48,262 nucleotides of DNA. Source: Roseibium aggregatum (GTDB lineage: Bacteria; Pseudomonadota; Alphaproteobacteria; Rhizobiales; Stappiaceae). Location of the stretch: assembly GCF_014692675.1 (NCBI RefSeq), contig NZ_JABFCZ010000034.1:1-48262 (forward strand), in the 5' to 3' direction. The notes below the pieces were generated by a model. That model did no database searches. It was not told the DNA's origin and was given only the letters and a program-made list of their open reading frames with translations. This document shows, one piece after another, positions 1 through 8,153 of this stretch; position 1 is the first letter of the stretch, and each line of letters starts with the position of its first letter. The translations under genes were made by a program, and so were the position numbers.

Positions 1-146
1 AATTTGGCTGATCAGCTTCATGAGCTATGATCTGGGATACATCGACCTGGAGCAGAGAACACTACAGACAATCGACAACCCGTTCGGCACGAGGTTGTAA
101 CCCATGTCTCCGGTACAAACTGTTACCCATGTCTCCGGGTCGGACA
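1..146 (+). mobile_element. Right end of an IS481-type insertion sequence (partial)
   Basis: The stretch holds the last codons of a transposase followed by a non-coding end that finishes in ACA at 146. Read inward from 146 the terminus starts TGTCCGACCCGGAGACATGG, the TGT-type end I associate with IS481-family elements. A 14-bp motif (acccatgtctccgg) occurs twice near the tip, at 100-113 and 125-138, probably as terminal and subterminal transposase binding sites. The rest of the element lies left of the window. The tip is only 10 bp from the 3' end of tRNA-Asn, so insertion probably separated that gene from its original downstream DNA. Family assignment is from memory of the protein tail and terminus. 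Confidence 0.75.
2..100 (+). CDS. IS481-family transposase, C-terminal fragment
   Basis: Frame 2 is open from the window edge to TAA at 98-100 and encodes 32 residues ending in DNPFGTRL. The string FMSYDLGYIDLEQ followed by the DNPFG tail matches the C-terminus I know from IS481-type DDE transposases. The catalytic domain lies outside the window, so whether the full gene is intact cannot be seen. The enzyme would cut and join the element's TGT...ACA ends. Confidence 0.7.
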   Translation: MWLISFMSYDLGYIDLEQRTLQTIDNPFGTRL

Positions 147-156
147 GAAGGGCGGG

Positions 157-232
157 TGGCTCCCCAGGCCGGACTCGAACCAGCGACCCAGCGATTAACA
201 GTCGCTTGCTCTACCAACTGAGCTACTGGGGA
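157..232 (-). tRNA. tRNA-Asn (anticodon GTT), with encoded CCA
   Basis: The minus strand reads TCCCCAGTAGCTCAG, a D-arm, the anticodon stem-loop AGCGA-CTGTTAA-TCGCT with anticodon GTT, a T-arm with GGTTCGAGTCC, and the acceptor strand CTGGGGA. These are followed by discriminator G and a genome-encoded CCA (157-159). All stems pair. It is a single tRNA with an IS end 10 bp beyond its 3' terminus. Confidence 0.97.
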
Positions 233-547
233 TCACCACCGGACGGTGGACTTGCGTCCGCCGCGTCAGTGGGCATGCGTATATCAAAGGCTTTGGGCGT
301 TTGCCAAGCCCTCTGTGAAGATATTTTTGCCGAAAACAGGAACCAATCCCGGCCGGTGTGGAAAACTTTCGTCATTACAATGATCTAGCCGTTAAGCCGG
401 CTGATCGCGGGACGTGTTGAACAGACCCTTTCGGGCTGCGGTCCCGGGACATCTCTCCCGGCGGTGACGCGGCGATTTCTTTCCGCAAGGAAGCGCGCAA
501 CTGCTCCTTGTTTGCCGGGGAACAAAAGGCTAAAGTCTTCGGGTCAC
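233..547. other. Intergenic region upstream of the cobalamin riboswitch
   Basis: About 315 bp between tRNA-Asn and the riboswitch. I see no convincing gene. It must hold the tRNA-Asn promoter (minus strand) and the promoter of the cob operon (plus strand), but no clear -35/-10 pair stands out. Short open frames here have no recognisable protein features. Confidence 0.5.
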
Positions 548-745
548 GGTTCCCCGAAACGGGCAAAGCCCAAGGGGATCAAACGGGAATAGGGTGCGGG
601 ACGACTCAAACAGAGGTCCTTACTCCCTAGCTGCCCCCGCAACTGTAAGCGGCGAGTTCCGTCGCCATTGTGCCACTGGACAGACTTTTAGTCTTCCGGG
701 AAGGCGCGGCGAGAACCAGGACCCGCAAGCCAGGAAACCGGCCGG
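548..745 (+). promoter_or_regulatory. Cobalamin (B12) riboswitch
   Basis: The conserved blocks of the AdoCbl riboswitch occur in order: GGGAA at 585-589, CTGCCCCCGCAACTGTAAG at 631-649, GCCACTG at 672-678, CCGGGAAGGCG at 696-706, and the B12 box AAGCCAGGAAACCGGCC at 727-743. A short hairpin (CCGTC 771-775 with GACGG 781-785) directly abuts the cbtB Shine-Dalgarno AGGGAG (786-791). That suggests the expression platform acts on translation initiation. High cobalamin is therefore expected to lower expression of cbtB and the genes co-transcribed with it. The family assignment is firm; the mode of control is inferred. Confidence 0.95.
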
Positions 746-799
746 ACACGGACTGATGATACTCGAACAGCCGTCGGGTGGACGGCAGGGAGACTGACC

Positions 800-1003
800 A
801 TGAAGACTTATTCCAAGCCGGCCGCTACCGCTGCATCCGTTCAGGCTGTCAACGTGTCCGACAGGGCCGCGGCTCTGCCTGTGATCCTGACCACGGCTCT
901 TCTGGGCGCCTTTGTGATTTTCGGTGTGGGCTTCGCCCATTCCAATGTCCTGCACAACGCGGCCCATGACACGCGCCACGCGACAGGCTTTCCCTGCCAC
1001 TGA
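800..1003 (+). CDS. cbtB: CbtB, small subunit of predicted cobalt transporter
   Basis: This 67-residue protein has one membrane segment (about residues 27-46) followed by a short tail rich in histidine (His47, 52, 56, 60, 67) with Cys66. The tail ends in the HDTRH...FPCH signature of CbtB. The family is known from B12-riboswitch-controlled loci, where it is paired with CbtA and proposed to import cobalt; the metal-binding tail fits that role. The start ATG at 800 has AGGGAG eight bases upstream and is the first gene after the riboswitch. cbtA follows after 27 bp. Transport itself is a family-level prediction. Confidence 0.93.
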   Translation: MKTYSKPAATAASVQAVNVSDRAAALPVILTTALLGAFVIFGVGFAHSNVLHNAAHDTRHATGFPCH

Positions 1004-1030
1004 GCGGGGAAACGCTTCTGAACAATTCGG

Positions 1031-1783
1031 ATGTTCGGCCGGATCATGTGGCCAGCCCTCGGTGCGGGATGTGCCGCGGGCGTGGTCTTTGCCGTGTTGC
1101 AGATCTTCCTGACGACACCTCTCATCCTGCATGCGGAGCGCTATGAAGCCTCGCTGAGCGGGTCTCATTATGCACAGGTCGTTCCCTCCGTTCTGAAAAG
1201 CGGTACCGCGGATGGTGCGCAGCTTTGGCAGGTGCACGGGGATGCGCATACGGAGCAAGCCTGGGAACCTGAAGACGGCCTTGAACGCATGGCCTATACG
1301 GCGCTGACAGCCGTGTTGACGGGCGTTGGCTACGGCCTCCTGCTTGTCTCGGCAATGGCCTTGAAGGGCGGGGCTATTTCTCCGCGGTCGGGTCTGGCCT
1401 GGGGAGTGGCGGGTTTCATCGCGTTCGCAATGGCGCCTGCCATGGGCCTGCCGCCGGAGTTGCCCGGCAGCGCGGCGGCGGATCTCATGTCCCGTCAGAT
1501 CTGGTGGGCGGGAACGGTCATCGCCACAGTCATCGGAATCGCCGGTCTCGTCTTTGCCCGGAACCCGGTCTGGAGTGCAGCGTCGGTCGTCCTGATCGCG
1601 ATCCCCCACATCGTCGGCGCGCCGGAAGCGGGCGGCTATGTGTCGGATGCGCCGGCGGAGCTCGCAGCGGAATTCGTGTCGGTTTCGCTGGGGGCCTCTC
1701 TTGTGTTCTGGGCCGTGCTTGGCTCTGTTGCCGCGCTCCTGTGGACGCGGGGAGAGCCAGGCCGCAGTCCGGTCGGGGCATAG
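1031..1783 (+). CDS. cbtA: CbtA, membrane subunit of predicted cobalt transporter
   Basis: A 250-residue integral membrane protein with hydrophobic segments near residues 5-27, 93-113, 121-140, 157-176, 181-198 and 215-239. After the first segment comes the conserved-looking LILHAERYE, and a soluble loop (about 50-85) contains further histidines that could contact metal. Size, topology and position directly behind cbtB under a B12 riboswitch match the CbtA family of predicted cobalt transporters. cobP starts one base after the stop codon, so the genes are almost certainly co-transcribed. Cobalt as substrate is inferred from family context. Confidence 0.9.
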   Translation: MFGRIMWPALGAGCAAGVVFAVLQIFLTTPLILHAERYEASLSGSHYAQVVPSVLKSGTADGAQLWQVHGDAHTEQAWEPEDGLERMAYTALTAVLTGVGYGLLLVSAMALKGGAISPRSGLAWGVAGFIAFAMAPAMGLPPELPGSAAADLMSRQIWWAGTVIATVIGIAGLVFARNPVWSAASVVLIAIPHIVGAPEAGGYVSDAPAELAAEFVSVSLGASLVFWAVLGSVAALLWTRGEPGRSPVGA

Positions 1784-1784
1784 C

Positions 1785-2333
1785 GTGTCCGGAAAGCACA
1801 CATACGGAAGCCTTGTTCTCGGCGGCGCCCGGTCGGGCAAGAGCCGGTTCGCAGAGGATCTGGCAATCCGGTCCGGCCTTGCCCGGGTCTATGTGGCGAC
1901 GGGTACCGCCTTCGACGGTGAAATGGAAAGGCGGATCGAGGTTCACAAGGACCGTCGCGGTACCGGCTGGCGCACGGTGGAGGAGCAGACGGACCTTGCC
2001 GGGGTTCTTAGCCAGGAAGCCAGGCGCGACACGGTGCTGCTCGTTGACTGCCTGACGCTGTGGCTCAACAATCTGATGATGGCGGACAGGGATTTGGCCA
2101 CAGAAAGTGCGCGGCTGTGTGACGCGGTCTCCACGCTTGCCGGCCCTTGCATCTTCGTCTCCAACGAGGTCGGCATGGGCATTGTCCCGGATAACCGCCT
2201 GTCGCGGGAGTTCCGCGATGCCCAGGGGCGTCTCAATCAGGATATGGCGGCGGCCTGCGGCAAGGTGATTTTCGTTGCCGCCGGCCAGCCGATTCTTCTC
2301 AAACCGAATCAACAACCGGATATAACTCTATGA
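1785..2333 (+). CDS. cobP: Adenosylcobinamide kinase / adenosylcobinamide-phosphate guanylyltransferase
   Basis: This bifunctional enzyme (CobP; CobU in enterics) phosphorylates adenosylcobinamide and then transfers GMP to give AdoCbi-GDP, activating the corrinoid for addition of the lower ligand. The product is 182 residues from a GTG at 1785. It shows the Walker A GGARSGKS (13-20), the RIEVHKDRRG block with His54 as the likely guanylylated residue, and VDCLTLWLNN (Walker B region). An in-frame ATG lies far upstream inside cbtA, so GTG one base after the cbtA stop is preferred. The TGA stop overlaps the cobW start by four bases (ATGA), indicating translational coupling. Confidence 0.93.
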   Translation: MSGKHTYGSLVLGGARSGKSRFAEDLAIRSGLARVYVATGTAFDGEMERRIEVHKDRRGTGWRTVEEQTDLAGVLSQEARRDTVLLVDCLTLWLNNLMMADRDLATESARLCDAVSTLAGPCIFVSNEVGMGIVPDNRLSREFRDAQGRLNQDMAAACGKVIFVAAGQPILLKPNQQPDITL

Positions 2334-3424
2334 AACCCGGACAGAAAATTCCCGCGACCATCGTTACCGGCTTTCTCGGCGCCGGCAAGACGACCCTGAT
2401 CCGCAACCTGCTGCAGAACGCGGCGGGCAAGAAGATCGCCCTGATCGTCAACGAGTTCGGCGACATGGGCTTCGACGGCTCGCTGGTCAACGGCTGCGCC
2501 GATCCGGATTGCGCGGCGGAAGAAGTGGTCGAACTGACCAACGGCTGTATCTGCTGCACGGTGGCCGACGATTTCCTGCCGACGATGGAAATGCTTCTCG
2601 CCCGCGACGAGCCGCCGGAGCATATCGTCATCGAGACGTCCGGACTGGCGTTGCCGCAGCCGCTGGTCCGCGCCTTTTCCTGGCCGAGCGTCAAGCCGAA
2701 GGTGACGGTGGACGGCGTAGTAACGGTGCTGGATGCGGCAGCGCTTGCCGAAGGCCGGATCGCGCTCGACGAAGAGGCGCTTCAAGCCCAGCGGGCTGCC
2801 GACGAGGCGCTCGATCACGACAGCCCGGTGGAGGAGTTGTTCCACGACCAGCTCGCCTGCGCCGATCTGGTCGTGCTCAACAAGGCGGATCTGATTTCCG
2901 AAGAGGCGCTCGCTGACATTCAGCAAAAGATCGGCGCGGACGTGCGCCCGAACGTGCACATCGTGGCGTCGGAGAAAGGCACGCTGCCGATCGAGGTGCT
3001 GCTGGGGCGGGGCTCGGCGGCCGAGGACGATATCCATAACCGGCACGAGCATCACCATCATCACCACGATCACGATGACGATCATGATCATGACGACCAC
3101 GACGATCATGATCACCACCATGACCATCATCACCACGACGATTTCGAAAGCCACGTGCTGCCGGTCGCTGGTTTTGCCAGCCTGAAGGATGTCGAGGCCA
3201 GGGTGCTTGAGGCAATGGCGCTGAAAGGGGTGCTGCGCATCAAGGGCGCGGTCGCCATCGACGGCAAGGCGGCGCCCGCGATGGTGCAGGCCGTAGGCCC
3301 CCGGGTGGAAACCTGGTTTGCCGCAGGCGCCGAAAGCGCTGGCAAGCTGGTGGTGATCGGCTTGAAGGGGCTGGATCTGGGTCAGGTGCGCTCTGTCCTC
3401 GACAGGGCAGAGGCTGCAGCCTGA
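2330..3424 (+). CDS. cobW: CobW, G3E-family GTPase / metal chaperone of cobalamin synthesis
   Basis: A 364-residue P-loop GTPase of the COG0523/G3E group. It has Walker A GFLGAGKTT (14-22), the metal-binding C73-I-C-C76 motif just after switch I, an ETSGLA segment, NKAD for guanine recognition near 184-187, and a C-terminal CobW domain. Residues about 238-269 form a striking His/Asp run, encoded by repeated CAC/CAT and GAT/GAC codons, likely a metal buffer. CobW proteins are thought to deliver cobalt to CobN, which is the next gene. The start overlaps cobP by four bases and cobN begins four bases after the stop. Confidence 0.95.
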   Translation: MKPGQKIPATIVTGFLGAGKTTLIRNLLQNAAGKKIALIVNEFGDMGFDGSLVNGCADPDCAAEEVVELTNGCICCTVADDFLPTMEMLLARDEPPEHIVIETSGLALPQPLVRAFSWPSVKPKVTVDGVVTVLDAAALAEGRIALDEEALQAQRAADEALDHDSPVEELFHDQLACADLVVLNKADLISEEALADIQQKIGADVRPNVHIVASEKGTLPIEVLLGRGSAAEDDIHNRHEHHHHHHDHDDDHDHDDHDDHDHHHDHHHHDDFESHVLPVAGFASLKDVEARVLEAMALKGVLRIKGAVAIDGKAAPAMVQAVGPRVETWFAAGAESAGKLVVIGLKGLDLGQVRSVLDRAEAAA

Positions 3425-3428
3425 CATC

Positions 3429-6400
3429 ATGCATATCCTCGCCAGCCAGACCCGCAGGATCGATGACGGGGGAGATGCGGTCGATCTCGGCCAGTCGCCT
3501 GCCGATATCGTGTTTCTGTCGGCGGCCGATACCGAGCTCGGGTCCTTTGCGGCCGCCCATCATGGTCTGGGCGAAGGCCGGGCGAGCCTCAGGCTGGCGA
3601 GCATCATGGCGCTCGGCCATCCCTATTCGGTCGATCTTTATGCCGAACAGACCGTGGCCCACTCGAAGCTGGTGGCGGTGCGCCTGCTCGGTGGCATCGA
3701 GTACTGGCGCTACGGCGTCGAGCGGCTGGAAGAGGAAGCGCGCGCCTCGGGCGTGAAGCTGATCCTCGTTCCCGGCGACGACAAGTGGGACGAGGCGCTG
3801 GCGTCGCGCTCGACCGTGCCGCTGGAGGACGCCCGCCGCTTCTGGCGCTATTGCGTCGAGGGCGGCAGCGGCAATTACGCGAATGCGCTTCGGTTCCTCG
3901 GGTTTCTGGCAGGCAAAGCGGAAGACCCTCTGCCGCCCGTACCCCTGCCGCGGGCTGGCATCTATCTGCCGGGCATGACGGCGCCCGACATCAAAACGCT
4001 GAAACAGACCTGGACCGATCCGGCGCGGCCGGTTGCGGCGATCACCTTTTACCGGGCGCTGGTGCAGGGCGCGCAGACCGCGCCGGTCGATGCGCTGGTG
4101 GCCGCGCTCGACCGAGCCGGGATCAATGCCTTGCCCGTCTTCGTTTCCAGCCTGAAGGAAGCCGAATCCGCGGCCGTGCTGGAAAGCCTGTTTGAGGCGG
4201 CAAAACCGGATGTGGTCATCAACGCCACGGCCTTTGCGGTTTCCAAGGCGGGCGTGGCCCATGAAACGACGCCGCTCGACGCGCCGGGCAAGCCGGTGCT
4301 GCAGGTGGTGTTTTCCTCGTCCTCCAAGGAGGGCTGGGAGGAGAGCGACCAGGGCCTGTCGATCCGCGATCTCGCCATGCATGTGGTGCTGCCGGAGGTG
4401 GATGGCCGTATCCTGAGCCGCGCCGTCTCCTTCAAGGAGGAGGGCGCCTACGACGAGGCGACCCAGTCGACGCCGGTGCGCTTCACGCCCGTGCCCGACC
4501 GGATCGATTTCGTTGCCGGGCTTGCTGCCAACTGGGCAAAGCTGGGGCATATCGGGGCTGCGGACAAGAAGACCGCGCTGATCCTTGCCAATTACCCGAA
4601 CAAGGACGGGCGGCTTGCCAACGGCGTCGGTCTCGATACCCCGGCGTCCTGTGCCGGTCTTCTGCAGGCGATGGGGCAGGCGGGCTACGAAGTCGGCGAG
4701 GCTCCGGCGACGTCAAAGGCTCTGATGGATGTACTAACCTCCGGGGTGACCAATGCCCTGGAATACCGTCAAGACCGGACCGCTTATCAGAGCCTGAGCC
4801 TGGCCGACTATGAGGTGGCCTTCGCGGGTTTGCCGAAACGCCTCCGTGAGCAGGTGAGCGAGCGCTGGGGCGCTCCGGTCGACGATCCGCATGTGATCGA
4901 CGGTTCCTTCCGCCTCGCGCTGCACCGGTTCGGCAATCAGGTGGTCGGGATCCAGCCCGCGCGCGGTTACAACATCGATCCCAAGGAAACCTATCACGAT
5001 CCGGACCTTGTGCCGCCGCACCACTATTTCGCCTTCTACATCTGGCTGCGGGAAGTGTTCGGCGCCGATGCGGTCGTTCATCTGGGCAAGCACGGCAATC
5101 TGGAATGGCTGCCGGGCAAGGCGCTGGCCCTGTCGGAAGGCTGTTATCCGGAAGCCGTGCTCGGGCCGGTGCCGAATATCTATCCCTTCATCGTCAACGA
5201 TCCGGGCGAGGGCGCCCAGGCCAAACGCCGGACGGCTGCGGTTATCGTCGATCACCTGACGCCGCCGCTGACCCGGGCCGAAAGTCACGGCGTCTCCGGC
5301 GAACTGGAAACTCTGCTCGACGAATATTATCTAGCCTCCGGCGTCGATCCGCGCCGGCTGAAGGCGCTGACCCGCGATATTCTCGATGTCGCCGCCCGGC
5401 ACGGCCTCGACAAGGACATTGGCCTCACAGCCGACATGGACGAGTCGACGCGCCTTGCCCGGCTCGACGCCCATCTGTGCGATCTGAAGGAACTGCAGAT
5501 CCGCGACGGGCTGCATATCCTGGGCGAGAGCCCGGAGGGCGGATTGCTGAGCGACCTGCTGGTCGCGCTCGCCCGTGTGCCCCGCGGAGCCGAACCGCGA
5601 CAGGCCAGCCTGCAGCGAGCGCTCGCAAGAGATCTCGGCTTCGACGGGTTCGACCCGCTCGATTGCGATTTTTCGGCTGCGTGGGCGGACGCTAGGCCTA
5701 CGGTTCTGGCGGATCTTTCCAGCGATCCGTGGCGGTCCGCGGGCGACACGGTGGAACGGATCGAGCTTCTGGCACAGAAGCTGGTGAGCGGAGAGCGCGC
5801 ACCCGACGATGACTGGGCTGCGACCCAAGCCGTTTTGGAGGAAATCGAGACTCATCTTAAGCCGGCGGTCACCTGCTCCGGCCCTGCCGAAACGCAGGCC
5901 GTGCTGACCGCACTTGCCGGCGGGTTCGTCGTACCTGGGCCTTCCGGTGCGCCGACACGGGGCCGTCCGGACGTGCTGCCGACGGGCAGGAATTTCTACT
6001 CCGTCGATGTGCGCGCGGTGCCGACCGAAACCGCGTGGCGGCTTGGGCGGCAGTCGGCATCCCTTGTTGCCGAACGCTATTTCCAGGAAGAGGGCGAGTG
6101 GCCGACGGCGCTGGTGCTGACCTGCTGGGGGACTGCCAACATGCGCACCGGCGGCGACGACATCGCCCAGGCGCTGGCGCTGATCGGCGCGCGTCCGGTC
6201 TGGGAAGCAGGCTCCGGCCGGGTCACCGGGTTCGAGATCCTGTCGCTTGCCGAGCTCGAACGGCCGCGGATCGACGTGACGCTCCGGGTCTCCGGCTTCT
6301 TCCGCGACGCCTTTCCGCATCAGATCGACCTGTTCGACAGTGCGGTACGTGCCGTTGCCGCCCTGGAGGAACCGGAAGAGGCCAATCCGCTTGCCGCGCG

Positions 6401-7181
6401 GGTGTTGAGAGATCGAATCAGGTTCGAAGCCCAGGGCCTTGATGCCGAAGAGTCACGTCGCCGCTCCGGGTTCCGGGTGTTCGGCTCCAAGCCGGGCGCC
6501 TATGGCGCCGGACTGCAGGCGCTGATCGACGAGGGCATCTGGGACGAACGTGGCGATTTCGCGGACGCTTTCCTCGACTGGGGCGGCTATGCCTATGGCG
6601 GCGGCGCGGCCGGGACCGCGGCGAGGGGCGAGCTCGAAACGCGGCTTTCTAAAGTTGACGCGGTTCTGCACAATCAGGACAACCGGGAGCATGACCTGCT
6701 CGACAGTGACGATTACTACCAGTTCGAAGGCGGGCTGGCGGCGACGGTCGAGACGCTGAAAGGCGAAGCGCCGAAGGTCTATCACAACGACCATTCCCGC
6801 CCCGAGCGGCCGGTGGTGCGCAGCCTGTCGGAAGAGATCGGCCGGGTGGTGCGCGGCCGGGCGGCCAATCCGAAATGGATCGCGGGCGTCATGCGCCACG
6901 GCTACAAGGGCGCGTTCGAGATGGTCGCCACGCTCGACTACCTGTTCGCCTTTTCCGCGACCACCCATGCAGTCGGTGATCACCATTTCGACCAGCTGTT
7001 CGAAGCCTATCTGGAAGACGAGAGGGTGCGGGAGTTTCTTCAAGAGGCCAATCCGGCGGGCCTGGGCGAGATGATCGCCCGGTTCCAGGAAGCGATCGAA
7101 CGGGGGCTGTGGACGCCGCGCCGCAACAGCACCCATGCTAGACTTTCCGAAATTCAATCAGGAGCCCGGCAGACCGGGTAG
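3429..7181 (+). CDS. cobN: Cobaltochelatase subunit CobN
   Basis: CobN is the large chelatase subunit that inserts Co2+ into hydrogenobyrinic acid a,c-diamide, powered by the AAA+ partners CobS and CobT, which are not in this window. The 1250-residue length is normal for the family. The N-terminus contains the typical AVDLGQSPADIVFLSAADTE block. The CobN/Mg-chelatase domain includes the HLGKHGNLEWLPGK signature (about 555-568) and later GSKPGAYGAG. No frameshift or gap is visible. The gene sits between cobW and cobO in the riboswitch operon, with cobO starting 12 bp after its stop. Confidence 0.97.
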   Translation: MHILASQTRRIDDGGDAVDLGQSPADIVFLSAADTELGSFAAAHHGLGEGRASLRLASIMALGHPYSVDLYAEQTVAHSKLVAVRLLGGIEYWRYGVERLEEEARASGVKLILVPGDDKWDEALASRSTVPLEDARRFWRYCVEGGSGNYANALRFLGFLAGKAEDPLPPVPLPRAGIYLPGMTAPDIKTLKQTWTDPARPVAAITFYRALVQGAQTAPVDALVAALDRAGINALPVFVSSLKEAESAAVLESLFEAAKPDVVINATAFAVSKAGVAHETTPLDAPGKPVLQVVFSSSSKEGWEESDQGLSIRDLAMHVVLPEVDGRILSRAVSFKEEGAYDEATQSTPVRFTPVPDRIDFVAGLAANWAKLGHIGAADKKTALILANYPNKDGRLANGVGLDTPASCAGLLQAMGQAGYEVGEAPATSKALMDVLTSGVTNALEYRQDRTAYQSLSLADYEVAFAGLPKRLREQVSERWGAPVDDPHVIDGSFRLALHRFGNQVVGIQPARGYNIDPKETYHDPDLVPPHHYFAFYIWLREVFGADAVVHLGKHGNLEWLPGKALALSEGCYPEAVLGPVPNIYPFIVNDPGEGAQAKRRTAAVIVDHLTPPLTRAESHGVSGELETLLDEYYLASGVDPRRLKALTRDILDVAARHGLDKDIGLTADMDESTRLARLDAHLCDLKELQIRDGLHILGESPEGGLLSDLLVALARVPRGAEPRQASLQRALARDLGFDGFDPLDCDFSAAWADARPTVLADLSSDPWRSAGDTVERIELLAQKLVSGERAPDDDWAATQAVLEEIETHLKPAVTCSGPAETQAVLTALAGGFVVPGPSGAPTRGRPDVLPTGRNFYSVDVRAVPTETAWRLGRQSASLVAERYFQEEGEWPTALVLTCWGTANMRTGGDDIAQALALIGARPVWEAGSGRVTGFEILSLAELERPRIDVTLRVSGFFRDAFPHQIDLFDSAVRAVAALEEPEEANPLAARVLRDRIRFEAQGLDAEESRRRSGFRVFGSKPGAYGAGLQALIDEGIWDERGDFADAFLDWGGYAYGGGAAGTAARGELETRLSKVDAVLHNQDNREHDLLDSDDYYQFEGGLAATVETLKGEAPKVYHNDHSRPERPVVRSLSEEIGRVVRGRAANPKWIAGVMRHGYKGAFEMVATLDYLFAFSATTHAVGDHHFDQLFEAYLEDERVREFLQEANPAGLGEMIARFQEAIERGLWTPRRNSTHARLSEIQSGARQTG

Positions 7182-7193
7182 GGGGAGACAGTC

Positions 7194-7826
7194 GTGAGCG
7201 ACAAGCATCAGGACATGACCGAGGAAGAGCTGAACGCCCGCCATGCGGAAAAGATGCGCAAGAAAAAGGCCGCGCGCGACAAGATCATGGCGACCAAGAC
7301 CATCGAGAAAGGTCTGGTGATCGTTCATACCGGCAAGGGCAAGGGCAAGTCGACGGCCGGCTTCGGCATGGTGTTCCGTTCTCTCGGCCACGGTCACAAG
7401 GTCGGCGTTGTCCAGTTCGTCAAGGGGCGGATCGAGACCGGCGAGCGCAAGGCGCTGGAGCGGTTCTCCGACCTGGTGACCATCAAGCGCATGGGCGAGG
7501 GCTTCACCTGGGAAACCCAGGACCGGCAGCGGGACATCGATGCGGCCCGTCAGGCCTGGGAAGCGGCGAAGGGGATGATCACCTCAGGCGAGTACCGGCT
7601 GGTGCTGTGCGACGAACTCAACATCGTCCTTCGCTACGACTACCTGCCGATCGAGGAGGTGGTCGACTTCCTGAAGAACGAAAAGCCTGAGGACGTCCAT
7701 GTCGTCATCACAGGGCGCAATGCCAAGGATGAACTGATCGAGGTCGCCGATCTGGTAACCGACATGACCCAGGTGAAGCATCCCTTCCGTTCCGGCGTGA
7801 AGCCGCAGGAAGGGATCGAGTTTTAA
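7194..7826 (+). CDS. cobO: Cob(I)yrinic acid a,c-diamide adenosyltransferase CobO
   Basis: CobO transfers the 5'-deoxyadenosyl group of ATP to the reduced cobalt, making adenosylated corrinoids. The 210-residue protein has a basic, charged N-terminal extension (1-35) and the modified P-loop HTGKGKGKST (residues about 46-54). It also has VGVVQFVKG and CDELNIVLRYDYL, all standard for the CobA/CobO/BtuR family. Translation starts at a GTG (7194) preceded by a strong GGGGGAGA ribosome site. It follows cobN by 12 bp and is followed after 24 bp by the YrhK-like gene. Confidence 0.96.
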   Translation: MSDKHQDMTEEELNARHAEKMRKKKAARDKIMATKTIEKGLVIVHTGKGKGKSTAGFGMVFRSLGHGHKVGVVQFVKGRIETGERKALERFSDLVTIKRMGEGFTWETQDRQRDIDAARQAWEAAKGMITSGEYRLVLCDELNIVLRYDYLPIEEVVDFLKNEKPEDVHVVITGRNAKDELIEVADLVTDMTQVKHPFRSGVKPQEGIEF

Positions 7827-7850
7827 CAGTCAGGGAAACGGGTCGGTTTC

Positions 7851-8153
7851 ATGAAATTTTTCAACCAGCGTATTCGGGCCGCGTCCAGATCGCATGCGGA
7901 GATTGTCCGCAGGTACGAGATCGCCCGTACGGTGGTCGAGTTTCTTGCGGCCGTCACCTTTATCATCGGCAGTATCTTCTTTTTCTACGAAAGTCTGCTT
8001 TTTGCGGGAACCTGGCTGTTCCTGATCGGCTCCATCCTGTTTGCCGTTCGGCCCTCCATCCGGCTGCTCCTGGAATTGCATCTGGCGCGCCTGCCGGTGC
8101 CGAAGGAATTCCGTCCCTATGGCGCGGACGCCGATGACGGAGACGCCCAGTGA
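7851..8153 (+). CDS. YrhK-like small membrane protein
   Basis: A 100-residue protein with a basic amphipathic N-terminus (1-30), two hydrophobic segments (about 34-53 and 59-74) separated by a tight turn (FFYESLLFAGTWLFLIGS), and a polar acidic tail. The pattern resembles the YrhK domain family, whose function is unknown. It lies inside the cob operon: cobO ends 24 bp upstream, and its TGA stop overlaps the GTG start of cobQ (GTGA at 8150-8153). That coupling suggests co-expression with corrinoid enzymes, but nothing in the sequence shows a direct role in B12 synthesis. Confidence 0.75.
   Translation: MKFFNQRIRAASRSHAEIVRRYEIARTVVEFLAAVTFIIGSIFFFYESLLFAGTWLFLIGSILFAVRPSIRLLLELHLARLPVPKEFRPYGADADDGDAQ

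Noticed and set aside
3041..3140. Repetitive CAC/CAT-GAT tract considered as a CRISPR or tandem-repeat locus
   Set aside because: It lies in frame within cobW and simply encodes a His/Asp run; there are no spacers.
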